Assembly: GCA_009993585.1 (NCBI GenBank)
Contig: JAACTG010000120.1
Span: 1-33,454 of the forward strand
Origin: Sphingomonadales bacterium
GTDB taxonomy: Bacteria; Pseudomonadota; Alphaproteobacteria; Sphingomonadales; Sphingomonadaceae
Length of the DNA: 33,454 nt
Direction: 5' to 3'
This document shows, in pieces, positions 1 to 7,205 of the stretch (its first letter is position 1; each line of letters opens with the position of its first letter). Made by a program: the position numbers and the translations under genes. The notes under the pieces were generated by a model. It saw only the letters and a program-made list of their open reading frames with translations, did no database searches and had not been told where the DNA came from.

Positions 1-1
1 G

Positions 2-178
2 GGCGAGATCCATTCGGACTTCGAACGCGGCTTCATCCGCGCCGAAACGATCGCCTATGACGATTACATCACGCTCGGCGGCGAGGGGCCCGCGCGCGAC
101 GCGGGCAAGCTGCGCCAGGAAGGCAAGGAATATGTCGTCAAGGACGGCGATGTGTTGCACTTCAAGTTCAACGTCTGA
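2..178 (+). CDS. ychF: YchF/OLA1-type ATPase, C-terminal fragment
   Basis: Only the last 58 residues lie in the window; the 5' part is outside it. The fragment contains [14 protein letters not shown], then AYDDY, and ends in [11 protein letters not shown]. This is the typical C-terminal TGS-like domain ending of the YchF/Obg-family P-loop ATPase, a ribosome-associated nucleotide hydrolase linked to redox and stress responses in other bacteria. The ATPase domain itself cannot be seen. The gene stops 16 bases before the MerR-type promoter of the next gene, so the metal cassette begins right behind a housekeeping gene. Confidence 0.93.
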   Translation, partial: GEIHSDFERGFIRAETIAYDDYITLGGEGPARDAGKLRQEGKEYVVKDGDVLHFKFNV

Positions 179-193
179 CGGCCGTCCGCGGGC

Positions 194-225
194 TTGACTC
201 CGGACCATGGTACGGAGGCTAGATT
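194..225 (+). promoter_or_regulatory. MerR-type promoter/operator upstream of the DUF305 gene
   Basis: A -35 box TTGACT (194-199) and a -10-like box TAGATT (220-225) are separated by 20 bp, the overlong spacing typical of MerR-activated promoters. The spacer region carries a dyad CTCCGGAC-4 bp-GTACGGAG, with one mismatch between arms, very close to the mercury MerR operator half-site. The predicted start near 232 leaves a short leader with a Shine-Dalgarno AGGGAG seven bases before the ATG at 250. Of 32 positions, 26 are identical to the second operator at 1206-1237, so the same regulator probably controls both. Confidence 0.85.
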
Positions 226-249
226 TCCCTCGTCACAGGGAGATCGCTT

Positions 250-765
250 ATGAATTATCGTCGCTTTGCCGCGATGATCGCCGCCTCGACGGTGATCATG
301 TTCGCGCTGATGTACCTCAACACCTACGCCGCCAGCCATGTCTTCTTCAGCCAGACGCGGATGTGGATGGCGCTGCTGATGGGCGCGGTGATGGCGATCG
401 TGATGATCGCCTTCATGTGGGGCATGTACAAGAGCCGCGCCAACAACATCGCCATCGTCCTGGGCGGCGTCGCGGTTTTCGCGATCACGCTGTGGCTCGT
501 CCGCAGCCAGGAAACGGTCGACGACGTCGCCTATATGCGCGCGATGATCCCGCATCACTCGATCGCGATCATGACCAGCGAACGCGCGCACATCAAGGAT
601 CCCGAGGTTCGCAAGCTCGCCGACGGCATCATTGATGCGCAGGTGCGCGAAATTGCCGAGATGGAAGCGATGATCGCGCGGCTCGAAGCCAACCCCACGC
701 CCACGGGGGCACCCGACCTGCCGCCTTCTCGCGCCAGCGATACGCCGCCGGCGCAGGCCGACTAG
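250..765 (+). CDS. DUF305 membrane protein, putative metal-responsive
   Basis: A 171-residue protein with three hydrophobic segments (about 7-27, 38-60 and 66-85) followed by a DUF305 domain containing YMRAMIPHHSIAI, with the paired histidines at 102-103, and a charged helix rich in Met and Glu. The C-terminus is a Pro/Ala-rich tail. DUF305 proteins are often found beside copper or silver resistance genes and some bind copper through Met/His residues; that role is inferred here. The start follows a good Shine-Dalgarno site. The gene sits directly behind a MerR-type promoter and converges with the merR-like gene, so metal-dependent induction is likely. Substrate metal is not shown by the sequence. 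Confidence 0.85.
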   Translation: MNYRRFAAMIAASTVIMFALMYLNTYAASHVFFSQTRMWMALLMGAVMAIVMIAFMWGMYKSRANNIAIVLGGVAVFAITLWLVRSQETVDDVAYMRAMIPHHSIAIMTSERAHIKDPEVRKLADGIIDAQVREIAEMEAMIARLEANPTPTGAPDLPPSRASDTPPAQAD

Positions 766-803
766 CGTACCGGCATCGCCGGACCCAAACCCCGCCCCGC
801 CCG

Positions 804-1202
804 CTAGCCTTGCTGGAATGAGGCGATGATCGGGCACGGCCCCGCCTCGTCGCGCGCGCATTCGTTCGCCAGCCGCGCGAGCGAGGCGCGCGCCCTCGTC
901 AGCGCGGCGATCTGACGGTCGATGTCGGCGATGCGTTCGGCCGCCATGACGCGCGCGCGGGCGCGATCGCTGCCGGCATCGAGCGTGAGCAGTTCGCCGA
1001 TCTCGGCGAGCGTGAAGCCGGCCAGCTTGGCGCTGCGGATAAATTGCAGGCGATCGACGTCGCGGCGGTCGTAATGGCGGATGCCGCGCGCCTTTTCGGT
1101 CGCATCGGGCGCGCGCAGCAGTTTCCGGCGCTGGTAGAAGCGGACCGTCTCGACGCCGACCTGAGCGCTGGCGGCGAGCTGCGAAATGGTAAGCGTCGGC
1201 AT
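804..1202 (-). CDS. MerR-family metal-responsive transcriptional regulator
   Basis: A 132-residue regulator. The N-terminal winged helix-turn-helix includes VGVETVRFYQRRKLL (16-29), very close to the DNA-binding region of mercury MerR. A dimerisation helix follows, then a metal loop with Cys115 and Cys123, eight residues apart, and the end CPIIASFQQG, again like MerR. The position matching MerR Cys82 is Arg80, so the three-cysteine mercury site is incomplete; two cysteines with this spacing resemble CueR-type copper sensors. The ATG at 1202 was chosen over an upstream one because it has GGAG seven bases before it and starts the conserved domain. The gene reads away from operator 1206-1237 and lies between its two probable targets. 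No merT, merP or merA is present. Confidence 0.9.
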   Translation of the reverse strand: MPTLTISQLAASAQVGVETVRFYQRRKLLRAPDATEKARGIRHYDRRDVDRLQFIRSAKLAGFTLAEIGELLTLDAGSDRARARVMAAERIADIDRQIAALTRARASLARLANECARDEAGPCPIIASFQQG

Positions 1203-1205
1203 GGC

Positions 1206-1237
1206 TTGACTCCGTACCTTGGTACAGACGCTATATG
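1206..1237 (+). promoter_or_regulatory. MerR-type promoter/operator between the regulator and the glutaredoxin fusion
   Basis: TTGACT (1206-1211), a 20 bp spacer and TATATG (1232-1237). The spacer region contains an imperfect dyad with CTCCGTAC on one side and GTACAGAC on the other. It lies four bases upstream of the regulator's start, so it can both autoregulate that gene and activate the rightward genes. The predicted transcription start falls at about 1243-1244, which is the first base of an in-frame ATG. The sequence matches the 194-225 operator at 26 of 32 positions. Confidence 0.85.
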
Positions 1238-1243
1238 GGCGCA

Positions 1244-1999
1244 ATGATAGACGAAGCCAAGACCGCCGCAGCAAGGACAGCAACGCTTTATCGCATGGTC
1301 ATGCCCGGCCATATCTGTCCCTATGGCCTCAAATCGAAGCACTTGCTCGAAAGCCGCGGCTATGCCGTCGACGATCGCTGGCTCGAAACGCGCGAGCAGA
1401 CCGACGCGTTCAAGGCCAAGCACGATGTCGAAACGACGCCGCAAAGCTTTATCGACGGCGAGCGCATCGGCGGCCATGACGACCTGCGCCGCCATTTCGG
1501 GCTGAAGGTCGCCGAGCCCGGCGCGACCAGCTACACGCCGGTCATCGCGCTGTTCGCGATGACCGCGCTGATCGCGCTGGCGGTCAGTCATGCGGTCTAC
1601 GGCAATCCGCTGACGATCATGGCGGGCGAATGGTTCGTTTCGATCAGCATGTGCGTGCTGGCGCTGTTGAAGTTGCAGGACGTCGCCAAATTTTCGACGA
1701 TGTTCCTCAATTACGACCTGCTCGCGCGGCGCTGGGTGCCCTATGCGAGCATCTATCCGTTCGCCGAGGGGCTGGCGGGCGTGCTGATGACCGCTCACTG
1801 GCTCGACTGGCTGTCGATACCCGTCGCCCTGGCGATCGGCACGATCGGCGCGATCAGCGTGTTCAAGGCGGTCTATATCGAGCGGCGCGAGCTGAAATGC
1901 GCGTGCGTCGGCGGATCGAGCAATGTGCCGCTGGGCTTCGTTTCGCTGACCGAAAACCTGATGATGGTGGCGATGGCGATCTGGATGGCGGCGACATGA
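1244..1999 (+). CDS. Glutaredoxin-MauE/DoxX-type membrane fusion protein
   Basis: A 251-residue two-domain protein. Residues about 16-85 form a glutaredoxin fold with CPYG at 25-28 (one cysteine instead of CPYC) and a TTPQSFIDGERIGG segment typical of the glutathione-binding region. Residues about 95-251 carry four to five membrane segments like the MauE/DoxX redox-associated family, with a KCACVGG motif before the last helix. The likely role is thiol-redox or metal-thiol handling at the inner membrane; substrate unknown. ATG 1244 was chosen because the MerR-type promoter predicts transcription to start there; an ATG at 1235 lies inside the -10 box and no Shine-Dalgarno precedes either. The stop overlaps the next start (ATGA). 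Confidence 0.85.
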   Translation: MIDEAKTAAARTATLYRMVMPGHICPYGLKSKHLLESRGYAVDDRWLETREQTDAFKAKHDVETTPQSFIDGERIGGHDDLRRHFGLKVAEPGATSYTPVIALFAMTALIALAVSHAVYGNPLTIMAGEWFVSISMCVLALLKLQDVAKFSTMFLNYDLLARRWVPYASIYPFAEGLAGVLMTAHWLDWLSIPVALAIGTIGAISVFKAVYIERRELKCACVGGSSNVPLGFVSLTENLMMVAMAIWMAAT

Positions 2000-2295
2000 T
2001 CCGCTGGTTGCTGCTGTGTCTGGCGCTGGTCGCCGCGTCGATGCCGCTGTCGGCAGCGGCCTCGGCGTGCCAGGATCCGACCGTCGACGCGCCGATGACG
2101 ATGGCGGGCAAGGCACCGCCGCATCATCGCGATGCCACGACGGAGGCGCACACCTGCCTCGGCTGTTCGCTGCCCGGTCAGGCAGGCGCGCTGGTCAGGG
2201 CGACGGCGGATCTGCCCGCCCTCCACACCAGTCCTCGAGTCGGCGTCCTGCCCGCGATCGCGATCGCGCTCGATCCGCCACCGCCGCGGAACTGA
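1996..2295 (+). CDS. Small secreted protein with a CLGC motif, unknown function
   Basis: A 99-residue protein whose start overlaps the stop of the glutaredoxin fusion by four bases (ATGA), so translation is probably coupled. It begins with a hydrophobic signal peptide (MIRWLLLCLALVAASMPLSA), then SACQDP, a Met/His stretch (APMTMAGKAPPHH) and HTCLGCSLPG near residue 55. The His-adjacent cysteine pair could bind a soft metal or form a disulfide in the periplasm. I do not recognise a family. Its position between a redox membrane protein and a Met/His-rich barrel, under a MerR-type promoter, suggests a periplasmic metal-handling role; this is inference. Confidence 0.75.
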   Translation: MIRWLLLCLALVAASMPLSAAASACQDPTVDAPMTMAGKAPPHHRDATTEAHTCLGCSLPGQAGALVRATADLPALHTSPRVGVLPAIAIALDPPPPRN

Positions 2296-2339
2296 ACCCT
2301 CCAGTCCCGGGTTCAACCTCATATTTCAGGATAGATGAC

Positions 2340-3758
2340 ATGAAGATTTTGCTTTCGGGCAGCGCGATCGGCGCTGCGCTGCTGCTGTCGACTCCCGCGC
2401 TGGCGCAGGATCATGGCGGCCATTCGATGCCAACTCCTGCGCCTTCGCCTGCGCCTGCGCCAACTCCTGCGCCAACTCCTGCCCCGTCCGCAATCCCCGC
2501 TCCGGCCGGCGACGGCATGGCGATCGATCATCGCCCGATGGATCACGGTCAGATGGACCATGGCGATAGGGGCGACATGCCGGGCATGGACCATAAGGCC
2601 GGCGATGCGGCGATGGCGACCGAGGGCCCCGCTGCGGGCTCGGGCACATCGCGCCTGCCGGGGAACGAGGGCGGCATGCAGGGGCTTCATGTCGACGTCG
2701 GCGGCGGCTGGATGGCGATGGCACACGGCTATGCCTGGGGCGTTTACACCGACCAGAGCGGTCCGCGCGGCGACGACAAGCTCTACGTCCAGTCGATGGC
2801 GATGCTGACCGCGAGCAAGACGACGTCCTGGGGCCGGATCGAGGCGAAATCGATGCTCAGCCTCGAGCCGCTGATGCGCCATGACGGCTATCCCAATCTG
2901 TTCGCCACTGGCGAGGTCGCCTATGGCGTCCCCCTGGTCGACCGCCAGCATCCGCACGACCTGTTCATGGAGTTGGCCGCCCGTGTCGACGTCGATGTCG
3001 GCGAGGGCGCATCGATCTTCGTCTATGGCGGCCCGGTGGGCGAGCCGGCGATCGGGCCGAGCGCGTTCATGCACCGCGGCAGCGCGACCTATAATCCCGA
3101 GGCGCCGAACACGCATCACTGGTTCGATGCGACGCATATCACTTACGGCGTCGTCACCACCGGCTTTTCATCGCCGCGGTTTCAGGTCGAGGCATCGGCG
3201 TTTCGCGGCCGCGAACCCGACGAATATCGCTGGAATATCGAAACGCCGAAGCTCGACAGCTATGCGCTGCGCGCGACCTGGACGCCGACACCCGCCTGGG
3301 CGGCTCAGGTCAGCCATGCGCGGATCGACTCGCCCGAAGCATCGCATCCCGGCGACGACGAGGCTCGCACCACTGCGAGCGTGAACTATGCCGATGGCAA
3401 GGGACTGTCGGCGATGGCCGCGTTCAGCAACAAGCACATCTTCGGCGAAGGCGATTTCACGGCTTGGCTGGCCGAGGCGAGTTGGGACATCGACGCGCAT
3501 CACACAGTGTTCGGCCGGGCCGAGAACGTGAAGAATGCCGAACTGTTTCCCGATCCGGCGAGCCCGCTGCACGACACCGCGTTTCGCGTGTCGAAATTCC
3601 AGGCCGGCTATGCCTATCGCGTGTCGCTGGGCGGACCGCTCGGCCTCGCGCTCGGCGGCACGGTCAGCGCCTTCGCCAAGCCGGCCGCGCTCGATCCGTT
3701 CTACGGCGACAGCCCGATCGGATACACGCTGTTCGCGAAACTCAGCCTGGGTCATTGA
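2340..3758 (+). CDS. Putative outer-membrane beta-barrel with Met/His-rich N-terminus
   Basis: A 472-residue protein. It has a signal peptide ending LAQ (1-23), a low-complexity Pro-Ala linker (about 30-55), and a Met/His/Asp-rich segment with MDHGQMDHGDRGDMPGMDHK (about 66-85) like those of copper-resistance proteins such as CopB and PcoB. The rest is rich in alternating aromatic and polar strands with a conserved-looking block DRQHPHDLFMELA and ends in KLSLGH, which suits a barrel. It does not read as classical CopB. The ATG follows a weak AGG at 2328-2330. It lies 44 bases after the small secreted gene and is probably the last gene of the MerR-controlled unit. Confidence 0.7.
   Translation: MKILLSGSAIGAALLLSTPALAQDHGGHSMPTPAPSPAPAPTPAPTPAPSAIPAPAGDGMAIDHRPMDHGQMDHGDRGDMPGMDHKAGDAAMATEGPAAGSGTSRLPGNEGGMQGLHVDVGGGWMAMAHGYAWGVYTDQSGPRGDDKLYVQSMAMLTASKTTSWGRIEAKSMLSLEPLMRHDGYPNLFATGEVAYGVPLVDRQHPHDLFMELAARVDVDVGEGASIFVYGGPVGEPAIGPSAFMHRGSATYNPEAPNTHHWFDATHITYGVVTTGFSSPRFQVEASAFRGREPDEYRWNIETPKLDSYALRATWTPTPAWAAQVSHARIDSPEASHPGDDEARTTASVNYADGKGLSAMAAFSNKHIFGEGDFTAWLAEASWDIDAHHTVFGRAENVKNAELFPDPASPLHDTAFRVSKFQAGYAYRVSLGGPLGLALGGTVSAFAKPAALDPFYGDSPIGYTLFAKLSLGH
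2431..2484 (+). repeat. Short 12-bp tandem repeats encoding the Pro-Ala linker
   Basis: Copies of a CAACTCCTGCGC-like 12-mer occur at 2431, 2461 and 2473, with diverged six-base CCTGCG units between them. They encode a Pro-Ala-Pro-Thr linker between the signal peptide and the Met/His-rich segment of the barrel protein. Copy number is likely to vary between strains through slippage, in steps that keep the frame. Confidence 0.7.
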
Positions 3759-3788
3759 TAAGTCGCACGAGCGGGCTAGTCAGGGGTC

Positions 3789-4994
3789 ATGACCCGATTC
3801 GTCCCGCTCGTGCTCGCCCTGCTCGCCGCCCTCACCAGCCAGAGCGCGCTCGCGCAGCAGCCGGCGGTGCCGACGATCCTGATCTCGATCGACGGCTTTC
3901 GCCCCGATTACCTGGGCAGCGGCAACACGCCCCATCTCGACGCGCTCGCCGCGCGCGGGACGATCGCCGAAATGCGACCGAGTTTCCCGACCAAGACCTT
4001 TCCCAATCACACCGCGATGATCACCGGGCGGATTCCCGACCATAGCGGCATCGTCAGCAACAACATGATCGACCCGATGCGCCCGGGAAAATCGTTCAGC
4101 CTCGGCGATGCCAGACAGGCGCTCGACGCGTTCTGGTGGGACCAGGTCGAACCCTTGTGGGTGACCGCGGAAAAGGCGGGCGTGCGCGCCGCGACGATGT
4201 TCTGGCCGGGCAGCGAGGTCGCGATTCGCGGCGTCCGGCCGCAGGACTGGGCGCGATACGACGAACATGTCGGCAATCTGCAGCGCGTCAACACCGTGCT
4301 CGACTGGATGCGTCGTCCCGCCGATATCCGTCCACGCTTCGTGACGCTGTATTTCGAGAGCGTCGATACGGCAGGCCATCGCCATGCGGCGGGCAGCGCC
4401 GAGCTCGACGCGGCGATCGCGAACGTCGACGCGGCGATCGGGCGATTGGTCGCGGGCCTGGCTGCGATGGACCGGCCCGCCAATATCGTAGTCGTCAGCG
4501 ATCACGGCATGGCGGCGGTGTCGCCCGAGCGCGTCGTCCAGCTCGACGAGCTGATCGAGCGCGCCGCCTATGTCGCGGTCGACACCGGGCCGTTCGCCGC
4601 GATCGAACCGGCGGTCGGCACCGACGAGCGCGTTTTCGACGCGCTCCTCCGACCGCACGAGCACATGCAATGCTGGCGCAAGGCCGACATTCCGCCGCAC
4701 TTTCGCTATGGCACGCACGCCCGGGTCGCGGCGATCTTCTGCCTTGCCGAAAACGGCTGGAGCATCCTGTCGGGCCCGGCCGAATATCCGCTCGCCGGCG
4801 GCAGTCACGGCTGGGACAATCAGTGGGACGAAATGCGCGCGCTGTTCATCGCCGCCGGGCCGTCGATCGGGCAAGGCGCGCATCAGCCGTTCGACAATGT
4901 CGACGTCTATCCGCTGCTCGCGCGCCTGATCGGCGTCGCCCCGCTCGCCAGCGACGGCGATGCGGCGACGCTGGCGGGGATCGTGCGGCGCTGA
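3789..4994 (+). CDS. Ectonucleotide pyrophosphatase/phosphodiesterase (NPP) family enzyme
   Basis: A 401-residue alkaline-phosphatase-superfamily hydrolase with a signal peptide (1-22, ending ALAQ). The two-metal site is visible: Asp35 in SIDGFRPDYL, the nucleophile Thr70 in PTKTFPNH, DTAGHRH, VVSDHGM and GGSHGWDN. This pattern is typical of NPPs, which cleave phosphodiester or pyrophosphate bonds of nucleotides or lipid head groups in the periplasm or outside the cell. The substrate cannot be read from the sequence. It starts 30 bases after the barrel gene, so read-through from the metal cassette is possible, but the function looks unrelated. It converges with the M28 peptidase. Confidence 0.9.
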   Translation: MTRFVPLVLALLAALTSQSALAQQPAVPTILISIDGFRPDYLGSGNTPHLDALAARGTIAEMRPSFPTKTFPNHTAMITGRIPDHSGIVSNNMIDPMRPGKSFSLGDARQALDAFWWDQVEPLWVTAEKAGVRAATMFWPGSEVAIRGVRPQDWARYDEHVGNLQRVNTVLDWMRRPADIRPRFVTLYFESVDTAGHRHAAGSAELDAAIANVDAAIGRLVAGLAAMDRPANIVVVSDHGMAAVSPERVVQLDELIERAAYVAVDTGPFAAIEPAVGTDERVFDALLRPHEHMQCWRKADIPPHFRYGTHARVAAIFCLAENGWSILSGPAEYPLAGGSHGWDNQWDEMRALFIAAGPSIGQGAHQPFDNVDVYPLLARLIGVAPLASDGDAATLAGIVRR

Positions 4995-5015
4995 CCCGAT
5001 CAGGCCCGATAAAGC

Positions 5016-6629
5016 CTAGTCTTCGTCGGGATAGCTGTATTTGAACGGATCGGTCGCGTCGGGCTGGCTCGGCAGCGGCTGGCGCGGCAGCGTCTTGTCG
5101 TCGTTCGCCGCCTGCCACAGCACGCCCGCCATCACCACCGACGCCTGGCGCATGTCGTCGGCCTGGATATGGTCGAAGGTGTCGATATTGGTGTGGTGGA
5201 GCCGCGCGCCGTAATCGAGCGGATCCTGGATGAACTGGAAGGCGGGAATGCCGACCTGCTGCATGAAGACGTGGTCGGTGCCGCCGGTCGGGCCGGCGAC
5301 GACGCGGCCGGCGTCCATGCTGGCGAAGGGCGACAGCCATTTCCTCAGCAGCGGCACGGCGGCCGCGTTGCCCTCGGCATAGATGCCGCGGAACTTGCCC
5401 GAGCCATTGTCCATGTTGAAATAGGCCTTGAGCTCGCCATGCCCCGGCTTGGGTACGATCGGATAGCTGTAGGGCCACGAATAGAAGGATTCCATGCCCT
5501 CGCCGCTCGCCCCCTGGCGCGTCGCGAGATGGCGTACGACATAAGCGCGGCTGCCGAGCAGCCCCTGTTCCTCGCCCGCCCACAGGACGAAGCGGATCGT
5601 CCGCTTGGGCCGTTTGCCCATCGCCTTGATCAGTCGGGCCGCCTCGATCACCGCGGCGCTGCCGGCGCCGTTGTCGACCGCGCCGTCGCCCGCCGCCCAG
5701 CTGTCGAAATGCGCGCCGGCCATGACATAGCCGGCATTGGGATCGCTGCCCGGGATTTCGGCGATGATGTTGTAGGCCTGCATGTCCTCGTCATGGAAAC
5801 GCACGTTGCTGTTGATCGCGAGCACCGGCGCGGGGCCGACCTTGGCGAGCCGCGCAAGGCGGCGATAATCCTCGGCCGCGACCTCGATCGCGGGCAGGCT
5901 GATGGTGTCGTCGGCGCGGAAATTATAACCGCTGCCGTGGAGCAGCTTGCCGTCGCGATACGATTTCCTGACCACCGCGAGTGCGCCTTCGCCGGCGAGG
6001 AATTCGTCGAGTTGCTTGGCATAGCGCACGCGTTCGAGCCGGCGATCGAGGCCGTCGGGATCGTAATCAGGCTGGCGATACTGGTCGAGCTTGCCCAGTT
6101 CGTCCCCCGTCAGGCGGCGAAAGGCGGGCTTGTCGGGCTCGTCGCCCGTTCCGGGCAGGTCGATGAGGACGATCTTGCCGCGCAGCTTGCCGCGATAGGC
6201 GTCGAAATGTTCCTTTTTCGAAATCGGCGCGACGATGATCGGCGCCTGCAGCGTGCCGTCGGTCGGCGGGCTCCACGCGATCGGGATCGCGGTCAGCTCG
6301 ATCGGTCGCGGGCTGACCATGCGGACGTCGGACGAGATGATTTCCCAGCCGCGCCCGAAGTCAAAGCCTTCGCGATGCGGATTGGCCAGGCCCATCGCGG
6401 CAAAGCGATCGAGCGCCCATTGCTCGCCGCGCCGCATGCCCGGCGAGTTGGTCAGCCGCGGGCCGATCTGGTCGGTGATCTGGGCGGCGGTCAGCATGAC
6501 CTGCGATCGGTTCATGCCTTCATCGACGATGCGCGCGACGTCGGCGTCGCTTGCGTCCTGCGCGCCGACCGGGACCGAAAGCGCCGCCAATGCAACCGCG
6601 CCCGCCAATGTTCCAAAAAACCTTTTCAT
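5016..6629 (-). CDS. Secreted M28-family zinc peptidase with PA-type insert
   Basis: A 537-residue metallopeptidase with a signal peptide (1-23). Residues about 120-270 resemble a protease-associated insert. The catalytic domain shows His307 in GAHFDSW, Asp319 in GAVDNGAG, Glu353-Glu354 in AGEEQGLLGS, and a C-terminal GGTDHVF His, which together make the co-catalytic zinc site of M28 aminopeptidases and carboxypeptidases. It probably trims peptides in the periplasm or outside the cell. Divergent from the MaoC gene across a 116-base gap; GGGGGAAG precedes the start. Substrate specificity cannot be assigned. Confidence 0.9.
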   Translation of the reverse strand: MKRFFGTLAGAVALAALSVPVGAQDASDADVARIVDEGMNRSQVMLTAAQITDQIGPRLTNSPGMRRGEQWALDRFAAMGLANPHREGFDFGRGWEIISSDVRMVSPRPIELTAIPIAWSPPTDGTLQAPIIVAPISKKEHFDAYRGKLRGKIVLIDLPGTGDEPDKPAFRRLTGDELGKLDQYRQPDYDPDGLDRRLERVRYAKQLDEFLAGEGALAVVRKSYRDGKLLHGSGYNFRADDTISLPAIEVAAEDYRRLARLAKVGPAPVLAINSNVRFHDEDMQAYNIIAEIPGSDPNAGYVMAGAHFDSWAAGDGAVDNGAGSAAVIEAARLIKAMGKRPKRTIRFVLWAGEEQGLLGSRAYVVRHLATRQGASGEGMESFYSWPYSYPIVPKPGHGELKAYFNMDNGSGKFRGIYAEGNAAAVPLLRKWLSPFASMDAGRVVAGPTGGTDHVFMQQVGIPAFQFIQDPLDYGARLHHTNIDTFDHIQADDMRQASVVMAGVLWQAANDDKTLPRQPLPSQPDATDPFKYSYPDED

Positions 6630-6745
6630 CTCGCTCTTCCCCCGATGGTGTGATCGTTCCGGGCTGATCGACCATATTTCGACACCGCTGCCAAGCCCCG
6701 GCGATAGCCCTTGCCATTTTATCGCGGCGATAGGATGGACGGGGC

Positions 6746-7204
6746 ATGACCTATTACGAAGACCTGCAAATCGGCACTCGCAACTGTTTCGGCAGCTATC
6801 ACGTCACCCGCGAAGAGGCGCTCGAGTTCGCCAGCAAATACGACCCGCAGGCGTTCCACCTCGACGACGATGCCGCCGCCGCGACGCATTTCGGGCGGCT
6901 GTCGTGCAGCGGCTGGCACACCGCGGCGATGACGATGCGGATGCTGGTCGACAATATGGATAATGTCGCCAACACCAAGAGCCTGGGCGCGGCGGGGATC
7001 GACGACCTCAAATGGATCCGCCCCGTCTTCCCCGGCGACACGTTGCGCGTCGAGACCGAGATCATCGACAAGGCGCCGTGGCCGGGACGGCCCGAAATGG
7101 GGTTTTTCCGGTCGAAGACGGTGGTGTTCAACCAGGACGACAAACCGGTGATGAGCTATGTCGCCAAGGTGCTGATGCAGCGGCGCGAGCCGGCGAGCGC
7201 CTAG
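6746..7204 (+). CDS. MaoC-family acyl dehydratase
   Basis: A 152-residue single hotdog-fold protein. The N-terminal YYEDLQIGTRNCFGSYHVT and the block YDPQAFHLDDDAA, with the Asp/His pair of the hydratase 2 motif, mark the MaoC (R-specific enoyl-CoA hydratase-like) family. The later IDDLKWIRPVFPGDTLRV is also standard. It likely hydrates or dehydrates an acyl-CoA or acyl intermediate in the cytoplasm, but no pathway neighbours are present to name the substrate. It stands alone: the peptidase diverges from it and the lipoproteins converge with it one base after its stop. Confidence 0.9.
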   Translation: MTYYEDLQIGTRNCFGSYHVTREEALEFASKYDPQAFHLDDDAAAATHFGRLSCSGWHTAAMTMRMLVDNMDNVANTKSLGAAGIDDLKWIRPVFPGDTLRVETEIIDKAPWPGRPEMGFFRSKTVVFNQDDKPVMSYVAKVLMQRREPASA

Positions 7205-7205
7205 G

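Noticed and set aside
804-3758. A mercury resistance (mer) operon
   Set aside because: The regulator and operators are MerR-like, but no merA, merT or merP is present and one of the three mercury-binding cysteines is replaced, so mercury specificity is not claimed.
2340-3758. Assigning the barrel protein as CopB/PcoB
   Set aside because: Only the Met/His-rich N-terminal segment resembles CopB; the rest does not show the CopB pattern I know.
5169-6653. A 494-codon open frame opposite the M28 peptidase
   Set aside because: Antisense shadow of a clearly coding gene; composition is Arg/Ala/Asp-rich without a recognisable domain or start signal.
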